Positions 1 through 13,650 are shown, numbered from the stretch's first letter. The stretch: DNA of 64,000 bases from Phytoseiulus persimilis (GCA_037576195.1 CM075102.1:16426745-16490744); one strand, 5' to 3'. Program-made: numbers and translations. The notes: generated by a model from the letters alone, not told the origin.

Positions 1-3000
1 GGACGAGGCACGCGGGAGCGGTCGAGGGAAAACAGGAGGGAAATGGCGTTTTTGGGGCGTCCTGCTGAAGACCATTGACCTCAATAGGAGTTCCCCTCGT
101 AGCTCACAGTGTAGACCGCTCCGTCGGTTTCCGGCCATTTGTAACTTCATCCTGGCCGGCTGCTATTGGTCACCACCCTCTCTATACGATTCATCCCTAG
201 CAGGAAGCGCTCACTCAGTCGATGATCTCGATTGGATTGCTGGCTTTCAATTTCTCGGCATTGTTTTCGACCCGTCCCACCTCGGAGCCGAACTCGGTCT
301 CAGGAGCTCGAGGCGGCGGGATGAACTCGCGCTTCTCTGCCGCGGAAAATATCCGGCGGCTATTGATTATAACCAGAGCTGCGAAGATTGGGCACCAATC
401 GTTTTTCTCCGTCGATCCATCCACAGGGGCGGAGGGAGAAATTGGCGTAGGATGCATGAATTTCTCAGCATTCATGGTGGTCAAGCACTGTAAATAAATT
501 CATCACCTAAATATACGATGGATGAAAAATCCAGGATGTATCCCAGATGAGAGATCCAGTGAGAGCTCGAGGCTTATGACCTAGCTTTCGCAGCTCTCAT
601 CATCGAACAGATTCCGATTGCAATATTTCAAGACGCGCAAACGCTGGATATCGACGATCAATTTTTCAGATCGCCGCCTCCCACAAGCGAAGCTCGAGTT
701 CGGGGTAGAGAGAGAGAGGATCAAAGCAACGGCTGTCGTTCGGGTCGACACCTGTATCAGGGAGACTTGACCCTACCTCCAAGAATACCACACCCTAGCC
801 TCCTCATGGACCCCCAATCAGTCAGCTGACGGTTGGTCGTCGTCTCGTTGAAAAAAACTGCGCTAGAACCTCCATGATTGGTACAAAATGGTTTCAAATG
901 TAGCCGACATGATGCTGAGCTGCGACGCTGAGTCGACATGGAGGATCCAGGCGAAGCAAGTGTGTACTGGGGGGATGGTAGTGTAAGAACATATAAACAT
1001 GAGCCCTGAAGCCTCGCTTCTCGGAAACCCCATTATTCAAGCAAGTGGGAGCAGACTGATTTTCCGAATCTGATGACTTCTGACATTTTCCCTCCCAATA
1101 TCTGCGGATTCAGATAATTGATCTGAATTGTTCCCGAAAATGCCCAGTTCCACGAGCTTCAATTTTCTGATGGGGAGCCTTCAGGTGCGACGCTTCGAGA
1201 TACTCGCTATTGAGAGGATTCCCGACCGCGCTGGTATACCTGACAGAGCTCTGCATCGTCATTTGTTGCGGAAGCGAATCAACGCTGGTTATCTTCCATC
1301 AGATCATTAAAAAACCGTTGGCTTACCCCCATCCATCTCGTTTGAAGTGGTCTCTGGTCTCAAACAGCAATTTCATGGAGCCATACAACCAATGTAGGAT
1401 CGCTCAGACGAAGCTGACGGGGAAAAATGAACACGGAGCTCACCCCGACAGCATCTGCTCCTTGTTATCGGTGAAACGCCCCGCCACAGATCACCCGCAC
1501 TGCTGCGGCTTCTTCCTATGATGGTGCAAATTAAACGGGCATACCTCATTGGAGAGACCCTGAATCAGGAGTCTTCGGGGAAAAACGGCACGGAGGATGA
1601 ACAGAATCGGAAGCATTGACGGCTCCCTATTGCGCCCTGTGGGACCGCGACGCGCCTCCAACTCAGTGTGACCTTCGAGAGGAAGAAAGCTGAGAGGAAC
1701 TTCGTCATCTTTGTTTCGACCTTCATCGGCCGGAACTCCCGAAACGAGTGGCAGGGTCCGTTCAGAAGAGCTGAGCATCTGAACAGAGGTCGCCCCCTGA
1801 AGAATACAGCCTGCTGGAGGAGGAACCATAATCATTTATTAACAATGTCCAAGGTTGTATTTTTCTGCGACTGACGTGACCATCGCAGCCCGCACGTCGA
1901 CCGTTCTCCATCTAGTTCTTTCTCCTTCGCCCGACTCCCAGTGTCATCATTGCGGAAAAAATACTCCTCCAAACTCCTCGCTGCAGTGCCCGCGACAAAC
2001 GCTGCACAGAGCCGCGGTGAGAACGTTCCGACTGCTGATCCCACCGAACCGCCTCAATGTCTGCGTGCCCGTTCGTCTACATGCCCGGTGGCGGAATCGA
2101 GCAATGGAAATTCGGGGTAAATAATTAGAACGTCAAAGCTGGCACGGCTCCCAGTTAGCCAAGCGTCCATAGGCGGAATTATTCGATTCATTAGCTTTCG
2201 CAGTCAAGGCCACCTTCGCCCCTACCTCTACAATTACCGTCATCGCTGAAGACATCAGACGTCGGGCCCAACGGAGCTGGCCCTGCTGTTGTTATCACCA
2301 AGCTATAGGCCTGGCTGTCTCTCCTAACGGAGAGACAGTTTCGCATCAGCCTCGACGAAGGTGCTGTGATTGTTCTCAGGACGGAATCACAAAGCCAGTA
2401 TATTTCTTCTTCTCGAACCTAGACCATGTGCGTCGTCTTCATTCACTGCGCAGTGGAGTCGGTGTTTGCTGAATTCTCCTGGAATGATTGATTGTACCAA
2501 AATTCACATGAGGCCGGAACGCTACCAAAATGAATCTGAAAACACTGAACCTTGAAAAATCACGCAAATCGAGTCGAAGACCTCCGACCCACTGTCGAAA
2601 CCGTCTCTCATAACAATAGCCTGACTCTATATTGTGATTGAAGCTGAACTGCAGAAGGGTATTTCAGACGACCTGAACGGACCTTTCATACAATCTGTGC
2701 AGCGGATGACGTATCCGACGCCGAGGTTGATACGGAACTGGATACCGAGCCGGGTGAATCGGCCTTTTTTGTCCCCGCTCGACCGAATATGACCCATTGA
2801 TATCTCTCGTTTAAATAGAGAACGGCCGATGGGTGGTGGTTCTTCTCCCACACCATGCCATCTCCAGCAGCCATGAAAGGCTCTCGAAATGGCTCTCAAC
2901 GTCTTCGTGTCTCTCGGTCCCGTCTCCCTCGTCGTCGTCTCGACCGCCGCGTGGGGCTTGTCTTTGTGTAGGGAATGTTCTTGTTCGACTTCTCCCGAGT

Positions 3001-6000
3001 CCAGCAGGCTCGGTGAATCAACAGGAAACCGTTGTTTTCCTCAGCCTCGCTGTAGACAGTGAGTCAACGAGTCCCTATCCCGTTGAGATCTCACCGAGGA
3101 GAACGAGGACAAGGCACCAAAAAAATCGGATGGTTCGGGAGGAATCTCGTTGCTCCGCTCGGGCTCCGTTTGCCGATTCCGCGGTGTCTAAGTTTCCTCG
3201 ATTGAGAGTGAGCAATCACCGGACGGAAAACCCATATTCTTTCGATGATGACCGCGGCGGTGGTTCGAATGCCATCAACGACCATACTGTGCCAACGGTG
3301 AGGCTTCCATCGGAGTCCATGCGCTCTGGAGTTGGCACACTTCAGTCGAATAGTCGAGCTCGCACCTCGAAGGTGGTCCGAGTGGATTTTCTCTACCTCG
3401 ATTCGTTTACGTCAATCAGAAGAAAGGAGAACATTCGACCTGCGCATCCCTCAGCTCGGATGGAACGTTCTCGGTGGAGCGGCCTGACGATTCCAGAGCT
3501 CGGAAACCAGATTCCGGGTCACGTCGTTAGGTGGATGTTCGCACGACGAAATCCGTGATCCTGCTGTGTTCCTGGATGTCAGGAGCGGTGGGCAAACCTA
3601 AAGCGGTTCCGTCCAGTCATCTGGACACATCGATGTTAACGCTCCACGTTCTCCCTCTTTGATATGTTAACTCGTCGTTCTCACCCAGAAGGGTGTAAAA
3701 CTTTCAAGTAGCGCGACCACGCTGCGATCGGGGAAGTTGTTTGCTGATACCAAACGAAACGATTGGCTCTGCGACTTCCTTTAGTTACTCAGAGGGAATC
3801 AACAAAGTGCACTCCCGACCTGCTCGTTCGGTTGACATTAGGGTGAAGCCCAATCAGATAGAGGTTGCTAGCCTCTTGACGGGCTTGCTTGCTTGCTGGC
3901 TGTCTCCCTTTCTGACGGAGCTCTCCTCGTTTACCGCTGGAACGAGTCTGTTTGCAGTGACAACAACCGACTTCTTCGCCCCACCACCATTCAAACAAGG
4001 GCTATCCGCGCCATGCGTTGCTTCAATGGCAAGAGAGTCGGGGGTCCGTGAGAGAACGATGAACTTCTAGAGATGACATAGCTTCTACATCCAAAGGTCT
4101 CACTTTTCTCCTTTCCATCTATGAGATCGCAGCAAGTGTCAATCGATGGGAGAGAACCTCATCGAAACTACGCTCCTCAGACAAATGATTTACTTTGTCT
4201 TTTCTTTCGAACAGAACTTCATCAAAATCTGTGGGGTGATCGAACTCAACCTCACTCCACCCATGACCACGAGACGAATATGAGTGACAAAACGGTAAGT
4301 TGGTGGAACACATTCGTGATTTCTTCATGGGAGCAAGGACGCGTGAAGGAACCCTGATTATGGATATCAGGATCATTCAAGGCGTCTCTCTCGGTTTTCG
4401 TCTGGAAATAGCATTGAGAATCCGACGTCACACTCGAATACGATGAGCCAACGTAGAATAGATCGCTACCCAATCCAGATGCAGATTCGGGACTAGCAAT
4501 CGGCAAGTGAGAAGCCACGGGCCGTCGAGGTGAGAATCGCCGTGATCGTCGAGCGGGGAAGGGAGTTTGGGAGACGATCATCCGGAACACATGTACTTTA
4601 GTTTCGTCGACGACTGATACGTAGCTGTACTGAACGCAGGTCTGCTCTGGCGATGGTTTTGAAAAGGTGTCGGGGCATAGAGAATCCGAGGGTCCTGGGA
4701 CCCTTGGTTCGTTCCGTTGCGAGTCCTTGGCTGCAACGGAATCGAGAAGTGCTACTCCAATCGAGCTCAGGGGTTCTAGACCGAGGAGGCCCTCTGCTTC
4801 GTAGAGAACCAACTGCGTACGTCTCTCGACAGTCTGCTTGGGTTCTTATGATCGTTTTGCACATCGAGGAAGCGTAAACAGCATTGGCCCGGAACTCGCG
4901 TTCCGACATACGTTCAATTTCCCTCTATGTATTTCATGGCTTCGAACGTTTCCCTTCCACTTCCGCTCTGTTAAATATCTAATTCTTGGGCCTCAACGTT
5001 TGTCCAAACATGATTCCCAATCGTAATGGTCTTTTAGGCGGTTCAACGTCCGAGCTCGCATCGATGTGTGCCGAGGAACAGCTACACGGTGTCCCAACCT
5101 ACGTGCAGCAACCGATGTGAGCCGGCGCGATAACAGCAGTGTATTCATTCCCCTGTCCGATACTCCTTCGAACGCAGCCGCCCTTGGACTCTGAGGGCCG
5201 TGGTGCACAGGAAACAAACGCAGCCGTTGTTTCAGAGAGCCTCGCATCCAAGCAAGCTCAACCAGGAATCGGCCCCGCATCGACTCCCAATCGGCGTTCA
5301 TCTCTCTGATGCTTTCCGGCATGAACTCAGTAAGGCCGTTGGAGGAGGATGGACGCGGTTCAACCGCGCATGAGCCGCAGCAACTATGCGATGTGGCACG
5401 ACGATTCTCAGCTGTAGTATTTCAACTGCTGGTCGAGGAAAAAGAGATAAGAGTTTATGCACGAGGTCAGACTCGGAAACAAAAGACACCCTCCTTGCGG
5501 AAAGCGAGAGAAGGCATCCAGAACCGGTTTTCCAAGCTCATCAGGCTCGATTCCATGCTTCTGCTCCTGTGCGGGAACAGTTTCCCTGAACTGCTCCTCG
5601 TCATCGATTCCCATCCCAAGCCAGGCAATCACCATCCAAGGTTCGCACCCAACAAAACTTGCTCTTGGCGCGCTGGTGCTATCCCCTCTCCCTCGTGCGT
5701 AGAACTGCGCTGCTTCATTGGAAAATCCACTGGAGTCCAGCAGGGGCAGATTGGTCACATTGATTTCCGTGGTCAGAAGCGAAAGCATTCCGATTGAGCC
5801 ACTGGCAACTTATATACACCGGGACTTAGGGGAATCGGAGTGGAAATGTCATGAAGGTTTCTGTCGATAGTTCCCAGATGAGCCAAGCAAAAATTGGGAC
5901 GTGAGTGAGGAAGCGTAGTCACCACAAAAAGCCAACACAAAGGAACAGCGGAAGCGAAGAGTATGAAGAATGAAGCGTCGAGGTGGCGACGAGGATGTAC

Positions 6001-9000
6001 GCCGATCGCGTCCTATGAAGTAGTACGTAAGTTCGAGTCATGAATCAGGCTCCTCTCGACAGCAGCGTGGAAACCGGTTTCCTGGAGCGCCCTGATGTAA
6101 CGATCGGCTCGCTCCATCGTAAATCGATGAAGCGGTCGGCTTATTAATAGCTTTATTTGTACTCTGTCGGATTGCGTGTCCGGAGTTTCAAGTCGTATTC
6201 GGGATGTGTTCTCTCCGGGCCCGGTCCAGGGTCCCCGCGGAATTCCGACGTGGAAACGTGGGATGGTTTCGTCTCGCTCTCTCTTCTGCTCATGAAGACA
6301 AGTCCTCGGAACTGTTCTACGCAGTCCTCTGTGGAGTTCGTGCTCGATGACATGGCTAATTACCAATGGTCACGCCAGAGTATTGGCAAAAGTTGCTGCT
6401 TCCCCAACGGCTTCAAGCACACATCGCAATCAGGCTCCGCAGCCCAGAGCCCTCGCTACGGATGGGTACTGTTTGTTCTGACAAAACGTTTCACAGGTCG
6501 GTGGGACTTTCTCACTCGGATCAGAGCGATTCGCAGCCGACCCAGTGAGAACGGAGGGAAGATCACGCCATTCCCGAAAATCACAGGAGCTCGTCAGCTG
6601 GACGGAGGATTCCACTCCTCGGATGTTGAATCGGCACCAGAGTTTCGACAAAAAACTCAGACGAGAGGAAAATGGAAGCCCCGGACATACAAGACCAGTG
6701 AGCTAGACTCGCACAGATTCTCCCTTGATATCGGTCGGCACTCGGGAGGCTGACAGTCAGCAGTCCGTAGTTAATCTCGTAATTCCATCATCACGGAAGG
6801 ATGGTCTGGTAGGAGACCTTCCTTTCATTTAGCCATCAGAGTTCCCAGCCCCCCGTCCTGACGGGGCATCCAAGTTCCATGAGCGTTTCTGCTGCGTAGG
6901 ATACCGTCGTTCTCATGACAGAAGATGAACGCCGGGGCACACGCCAGCAGCAGCTGCATTGTGGACGGTCAGATCTGTGTGTCGCTAATTCTCCGGCTGA
7001 GCCGCATTGTTCCCTGGAGGTTCGTTGGCTCTGCTGTCCCGGTCGTCGACAACGAGGCGCGAAGAAAGCCCCAGTCTACGCCCGAGGAAGTGCGGATAGA
7101 GCGAGACATTTATCAAGCGTCGATGTTCGCTCGCTCGCTCCGAACCCACTAACAGATTGACACGTCGTCACGCGCTGCAGGGAATACCGGTGAGGAAATC
7201 TTCTTTAAGACTCCCGTTTGGCGCCGTAATTGATTGTACGAACGGAGCGGTTTCGGTCGGTGGTTGTTGAGCAGTCGACTCCGATGTCCTTCGAACGCAG
7301 CCCGAGCGGGGAAATATTCGGTGATGCTCCCCATGGCACTTAAGGCGAAATGGGAACGTTCCGGCGGGTTCTGCGAATTTCTTCATTCGGATTCGCTCTC
7401 GATACTCGTTTCCTCGCGGCGCATCCCACCCCGCCGCGGGAAGAGTTGCGTCGATGGAAGGATGAGAGACAGTCGGGAAGAGGAATGGTTGGAGCAGGGT
7501 GGAAGGAAGAACGCCCAACGTTCTACGAGTGGAATCTTTGAGCAAGGGTCGAAGTTCGTCCGCTCGGAACAGCGAAATCCGCTGGTGGCTGCGGCAGCTG
7601 TTTCGCTGACTTGCGTCAAGCCAATAGAGAACAGTCGATGCCCACAGGGAGCTGTTCCTTCTGCTTCCCCATAGCCTCGTTCTTTGGCCCTTTCGTTTTC
7701 CTTCCCAACCCCCCTGAACCCCTGACGACCCCGAGAGCTCGCCGAGCGCTTGGCATCTCCGTAGCTGGCTCAGAACGAGGTCGCTGCTTGTTCCAAGTAT
7801 CTCGGGCAAACAACGTGACCGATCCTAGACTCCATCTCACTAAGGCTGAGTGGGTTCTTGGGTGGATAACTCGCTGACTGGGTGGGGCCTATTGGTAGGC
7901 TGCCTGTTCACATGCTGTTACGAGAGCAGATTCAAAACGAAGTGCTCCTCTCACGAAGAGTGCATTTGGATTGGCTCGACAACAGAGTTCAGCAGAATAA
8001 AAAGTGATTCGAATGATCTGATTCGAATCTGGGCTGGTCCGACTCACCACCCCGAGAAACAAATTCAACGGTTACAATGCCTAGCAGATCCTTTCGAGAG
8101 CATACCTTGGCAATGAACGGAACTGCGTGCACTTACACAGTAGAAGAATCCCTCGAACGCTCTCGGGGAAAGATTGTTGAAAAAATACCAGGGATTAGCT
8201 GTTCGAATTCATTCGCAAAAAATCTGACTCTTGCACCTTCACGCACCGCTCCTTTATCTGCTATTGAACCGACCATCATCGAGACTGTGCATTCGGAGTG
8301 GAGCGAACAACGGAGAGGAGATGAGATGCGTCGAGGCTTCTACCGCAACGGCGCGAAAGATTTTCCGCTCCGAAATCCCGGATCCAATATATAGGTGTAC
8401 GTCGAGTGCATCTTCGAGAGCGAAACCTAGTGTCAATCTCATGTGATTCCCGCCCGTTTCAGCTGACACACCGGTTAGCTCAGCTTCCCTGGAGAGATCT
8501 CCGATACATTCCTCGAGTCCCTTGATTTCCATCTCGGATGCAAACAATGAGCGGGAGTTGTGATTGAATTCATGAAGGAACCAATAGTCAAAATAGCGGG
8601 ACACGTTCTTCAAGGACACTTGGAGCGCGCTATGGCGACATTTCCTGTTCGCTAGATGATGATTTATCAGGTGTCGTCAACGTGTCGGCTTTCGTTCCGC
8701 CAGTACCAAAATGACGGAGGGATGATCGTCATGAGAACGCAGAATCTCATTGGGAGGTCGAGTCCTAGCACTCGAAATCGAAACAGTCAGCCTCTAAATC
8801 AGTTTGCATTTTCCAAATTCACAAAAAGAAGCCTCTGCCGCTACATTTCCAGCCCAATCGGCATCCGGAAAAACGAAACGGGGAACAATACATCCCTTGG
8901 AAGGCCGTCGAACAATAAGGCTTGCCAAGTGACACCCATGATCGTGACTCAGCTCAAAGCTTTCACCCAGCGGATCGGAAATCGGGACTCGCCGGTTCTT

Positions 9001-9550
9001 CTACGCGCCTCGTAGGTTGATTGTCTAGCCGCTGCTCGAGCTCAAAAGAGTTGCCACCCCGGGCGGTTGCTGCGGCGCAACAGTAAAACGCAGAAAGGAT
9101 GCGCCGGGAGCACCCAACGAAAAACGACCGAACATTATGCCTACCTATTACCGTTGAGATCAAATGGACTGAATGCTCCAAGTATTCCGTGGACCTCGCC
9201 GTATAAAGCGTATATGCGCTTGTCCCGTTCCTCTGGTCAGACGTGCACGTTTCGCAGAGAAAAGTTCTTCGGGGAAGGCCCTGGAAGAAGTCCGATATCA
9301 GCAGGACAGCTTGATTCGCCGTATGAACCAGCTCTGAAATCTCTCTGCCGTACGACGCTGGGGGGTTCGGGAACTACGGTCGAAAAATCCTGCCTGACAA
9401 ATGACGGTCGGGAGGAGCATCTGGAAAGACCCAAATTGTACGCGAATTGTCTTGGCATAGAGGTCTTGGGTCTTAACCACGAACGGAAGGATCGGACCAG
9501 ATGTATTCAGCCGATGCATCCTCGGGTCCGCACGACTTTGGTCGTGTTTT
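1..9550. other. Long stretch without a recognisable gene
   Basis: I see no conserved domain, RNA gene or complete transposon here. Several moderately long open frames exist (about 2,833-3,558 plus, 6,157-6,753 plus, 4,252-4,812 minus, 5,408-5,788 minus, 7,168-7,809 minus), but they start at non-ATG codons or overlap equally long frames on the other strand. They show no motif I know, and their lengths are near what chance gives in a 64-kb window. A short GA repeat lies near 710-720, and a perfect 10-bp hairpin lies at 2,315-2,338 with loop TAAC. Single exons of unrecognised genes could be hidden here. Confidence 0.5.
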
Positions 9551-9558
9551 TTTATTTT

Positions 9559-10240
9559 CTAGTACTCGGCGATTCGCTCGATCGTCTTTTCGTTGTCTTC
9601 AATGATTTCGATGATCTGGAACGTACGCTGAACATCAAGTTCCTTGAGATCTTCTTTGGAGCACGTTTCCTGAGCTCTTGTGAACCCGATTCCCAACACT
9701 GGGATGTCTCTCAGCGAGGCTATTACTTCTGCTTCAAGTTCGCATTCCTGCACCAGACGGTCCAGTCGATAGAAATGTTTGGTCGTCTCTGGCGCCAGTT
9801 ATCGCGATCGGTAGAGTATGAAGCGCTGATGGACCACATTTCTTTGTAAAATGGACTGTTTCCTTGGTGCTTGTAGCGTTTTTCGAGCTGTTTGCATGGC
9901 TCTCTTACCTCCGGGTCCGCCGCGTCATTGTTCATGACCCTGATGTCTATTTCGCGGATAACGCCTTTTTTCTCGTCCACAAAAATCACCCCAAACTTGG
10001 CTATCAGTGTGGCTGGTCCTTCCTCAAAGAGTTTATCCGGGAGAGCATAGTCTCCGGAGGATTCTTCGATAGCATGCTATCTGTCTGTGTTGTCCTCGCC
10101 CGGAGTTGAGTTCAGTGGTACAGGGACCGGCATCCAGCTTTGATACATGATTTTCCCGTTTCGCTTCCCATGGGTTGTCCTTTCCACCGTCCGCTCGGAA
10201 CTTCCACGAATATCTACCTCGTTCACTTGGGCCGAATCAC
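9559..10240 (-). pseudogene. Broken minus-strand coding remnant of unknown family
   Basis: Reading the minus strand from about 10,240 down to 9,559 gives consecutive protein-like segments that switch frame. The first contains DIRGSSERTVERTTHGKRNG. It is followed by a segment with GVIFVDEKKGVIREIDIR, and the last ends with FQIIEIIEDNEKTIERIAEY. The segments are hydrophilic and evenly mixed in composition, unlike the random frames around them, and they are broken by at least two frameshifts or stops. I do not recognise the family. It could be a decayed transposon or viral gene, or exons of a host gene, although I found no clean GT-AG junctions. The next repeat and the BED-like scrap lie just beyond it. 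Confidence 0.35.
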
Positions 10241-10912
10241 TTCAATTCTGTCGAATTCGACGTGTAGATCCAAGAGCCTGGCCGTGTAGGTACAACTGAA
10301 TGTTATTGTTGTTCATTATTGTGTTCTCCGTATAAGCGCTGGCTGCTGGTATATGCCGTATATCGAGTGACGGCGTTGGGACTGATACTACTCCTCCGCG
10401 GAGGAAGGAACAACGCCAACCATGCCCAGGAACTTCTGGGGTACACAAGGGTGACAACGGGCAGCTTTTCACCATTCCTCCAACAGTTCCCGGAAGTTAT
10501 TTCCCCTGTCTGTTCCTAGCGCTCATTCTACTGCTCTCTAACTCATGTTGTAGACCGATCGCGGAAAGCCATTCGGGAAAGGCTAAAAATAATAGCAAAC
10601 ATCGAAGAGCTACCCGGTCTGTTGTTCCTTAACGGAATATTCTCAATGATAGTCCCGTTTCAGAATATTCTGAGAGAGACCGAGGGAGAAGAGATGGAGA
10701 GAAAACTGAGACCGGCCCGAAATTAAGCAGGACTACGAAGATCTCCGACGGAGACGGAGCATGAAGGTGGTCAGAGGCGCTCAGTTACCCACCGAGAGCC
10801 AAAGGTAAGGCTGAAGCGTCGCCTGAACATCAACACCCGAGACAAGAGTACGGTTCCGGGTAATCCTATCCTGTCTCGCATACGAGTGACCTAACTTCTA
10901 CCCTTTCGTGGT

Positions 10913-11239
10913 TTGGAATATCACGAAATACAATTGCTCTGGCATTTCAAACGGCGTATAGCTGCATTTCGTGTCGCCAGATTGGAGAAACAGAAATGCA
11001 AGTTCTGCGGGAAACTCAGTACTTCAGTGAAAGGCACCAAATGGAATTTGGGAGCTCATGTTCCCACAACCAAATGTGTCACAACGAATCTCGGCGGAAA
11101 CTCGGGTTCACAGGTCGAGATCGTATCGGGCTTTTTAACGACTCTCAACACTGCTTGTGACGGGTTCAATAATCCTTTCAGGAAACGCTTGTTTGAACTG
11201 GCAAAACTTGGAACAGTGAAAGACACTGTCAGCCGATGA
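10913..11239 (+). pseudogene. Possible BED-type zinc-finger fragment (transposon scrap)
   Basis: This 108-codon open frame contains CKFCGKLSTSVKGTKWNLGAH followed a few residues later by a cysteine. The spacing (CxxC, about 15 residues, an NL pair, then His and a terminal Cys in place of His) resembles the BED fingers at the N-terminus of hAT transposases. No transposase body follows; the frame stops at 11,239 and the composite repeat begins about 40 bp later. The match rests on one short motif and an imperfect last ligand. A chance frame is quite possible. Confidence 0.3.
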
Positions 11240-11269
11240 TTCGCCGACGAGGCAGCTGTGTAAGTTTTG

Positions 11270-12160
11270 TTTCCACATGCAATGGCGCACCACCAGAGGC
11301 CCAGCCTGGTCGGATCGCGGTTTCTGGCAGAGAGACACTCTTCTCCGTCTTCAGGGGATAAACATAATTTCGAAGACTATCTCCTTATTCGGCTCACCGG
11401 TACATGTTGTTAATATTCTGTTTCATATCCTGGTATCCGACACTGAACTGCTTCTTCGGAGGTCTCTGACGGTCTTCTTGCAGCTTGCATGCGTATAAGG
11501 TCCCAAAAAGTCGCGGAGACGGTCTTCTAGGCACTTTTAGACACTCGTAGACGGTCTTGTGGACTCTCAAGGACGTTTATGTAGGCCCTCGTAGAGATTC
11601 CTAAAGGGGGAACAGAGCCCGGAACCACCTTCATTGACCCCGAAGAGTATGGTTGAATCGACCCCCATCCCAATAGACACAAAAGAGTATGGTCAGGTGG
11701 ATCCCGAAACCACTTTTGCGGACTCCGAAAAGAATGGTCCGATCGATTCTGGACTCACTCACATAGACCCAGGAAAGTATGGTCAGATTGACATCGATAT
11801 CACCGCCGTGGCCCGCCGAAGGTATGGTCAGATCGTTCCCCGAATCACCTTCATAGACCCCGGGAATAATAGTCAGATCGACTTCGGAATCACCTCTATG
11901 AACTTGAAAAAAATGGTCAGATGGATCCCAGAACCACCTTCTTTGAGCCCGGAAAGGATAGTCAAATCGATCCCGGAATCTCCTCCCTATGCTCGAGAAG
12001 CATGCTCAGATCGACTCTGGAATAATCTCCATGGACCCAGGGAAGCAAGGTCAGATCGACGCTGCCTTCACCTCGCTAAATCCAGAAAAGTACGGTCGGA
12101 TCGAGTCCGCAACCATATCTTTAGACCTCCAAAAGTATGTTCAGACTCCGTTCCTCGACG
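11270..12160 (+). repeat. Composite repeat, copy 1: unique head, 22-bp-like repeats, then 45-bp minisatellite
   Basis: Three parts are visible. The head (about 11,270-11,490) matches the reverse complement of 37,880-38,135. A middle part (about 11,500-11,600) repeats a motif close to GACGGTCTTGTGGACTC. The tail (about 11,625-12,150) holds roughly twelve diverged copies of a 45-bp unit built around TATGGTCAGATCGA and CATAGACCC. Because 45 is a multiple of three, one frame stays open for 176 codons (11,634-12,164) with a recurring KYGQID-like motif; I treat this as a by-product of the repeat, not as a gene. The arrangement of unique head plus internal minisatellite resembles non-autonomous mobile elements such as Helitron/DINE-like families, but I could not define the ends. 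Confidence 0.75.
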
Positions 12161-12299
12161 GTGAGCTGGTTACGCTGTCGTACGGAGGCATGCGAATCGA
12201 CGAGCCACGTGCGTAACATTGCGGGAACCTTTGACCGTGAAACGAACCCCTCCAGGTCCTACCGGTCTCCTAAAACCGGCAGGATCCAGCAGTGCCTTC

Positions 12300-13650
12300 C
12301 TCATCCTCACTCATGACAATAATTGGGGCTAATTGAGTATTGCTTCCTCCAAGAGGCTCTTTTTTTCCGTTGCGACAACGCGATGGAGGTGATTCCAGAA
12401 CCCTGTGAAGAATGCAATGCCCCGACATGAATCGATCTCCGTGAATCGGAGCGAGAGTTGAATCGACAAACCTCAGTAGTGTTCCGTTCACTTCTGGCGG
12501 GCGGCCATAGTTGAGTGAGACATCGCGTTCTCATATCAGAAACCGATGTCAACCAAATAATTGGTTTGCAGCTCTGGTCCTAGGAACATCACGTTGCTTT
12601 TCGTTTAATTCGGCGGTGTCGAATTCGAGGGAATTGGATAACCATCGCATGGACATCTTGGGCGGAGCCGGAAAAACTCGAAAACGGAGGAATAGCACTT
12701 TCTAGGCCGATGGCGCCGATCCGACAACGAATTTTTATCCATCGCAAAGGACCGTTCGACTTGGGCCTCCGATAGAATATCGAACTTAGAGACGCCTGAG
12801 TCTCTCCCCGGAACTTTGTGGAGTTTTCCCGGTTCGATATTGTTACAAAGAATTTCGTCCATCCGAGCTGCAAGGAATCCCTTCAAACTGATCATCATGG
12901 AACGCAGGATATCGAGCTGTCCTTGCATTCATTGGGAGTTGGATTAGAGCTCGGTGATAGCTTTCGGAAGACTGTAGAATCAAAGGATCAGGTCGAGCTC
13001 TTTCGCCATATCGGGGCCCTCGACTAGCGCCTCCGGGGATGTACTGTCTTCACCCTTCGCCTGAGCGTAGTGACAAACGATTTCATTTCATCGAAATTTC
13101 CATGGTGATGCAGAGCCGTATCGAGAAAAGTGCAAACCGGGTGATCACGGTCGTAATTTGTGAGGCTTCGTCCCCGAGTAACGATTTGTACAGATTTGCC
13201 CTTAGTTTGGAATAGCAGAGAACGCTTCTCAATTTTCATATCTGGGAGTTCACCAGAGGGTATGCATCTCTGACCATTTCACGAGTTCGGAGAGTCTTAC
13301 ACTACCCCTGCGATCTTCGATTGGTGTCGGTACGGAACACTTCTTACAGATGACAGAGTCGCCGTCCAGTCGTGAACACTGAATTCCCTTCTTTGTCAAC
13401 AAACCCCTAACCAGGAGCTTTAGCTTTTCGTCCATCCTGATCCACTGCGTCGCGAGCCCGAAGCCGTCAACGATCTCGCTTTCCACAATCGGGAGGCGAT
13501 CAAACTTGGCCACTTCGCTCCATCTGACCAGCGCGCTTCCAAACCTTCATGGAACTTCATAGCTCGTGGTCTTCCCTGGGTATAAAGTCTCTGCCGGGTC
13601 ACGATGATTGCGACGTGCTCCGGAGCACCGGATATCGATCGCATGCGCGG
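12300..13650 (-). pseudogene. Chain of minus-strand open fragments, family not recognised
   Basis: Between 13,644 and 12,307 the minus strand carries a run of overlapping open fragments in changing frames: 13,420-13,644, 13,250-13,513, 13,024-13,239, 12,605-12,928 and 12,307-12,552. One fragment has a CKKC pair (residues VICKKCSVPTP), and another has the helical stretch MQGQLDILRSMMISLKGFLA. A succession of plausible fragments on one strand suggests a decayed element of about 1.3 kb, perhaps a gag-like or transposase gene. I find no diagnostic motif, so both the boundaries and the identity are tentative. Confidence 0.25.

Noticed and set aside
2833..3558. A 241-codon plus-strand frame
   Set aside because: It opens at GTG rather than ATG, has no known motif, and a frame of this length is only mildly unlikely by chance in 64 kb.
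11634..12164. A 176-codon frame with KYGQID repeats as a gene
   Set aside because: The openness follows from a repeat unit of 45 bp; units diverge by frame-changing indels and there is no start or signal context.
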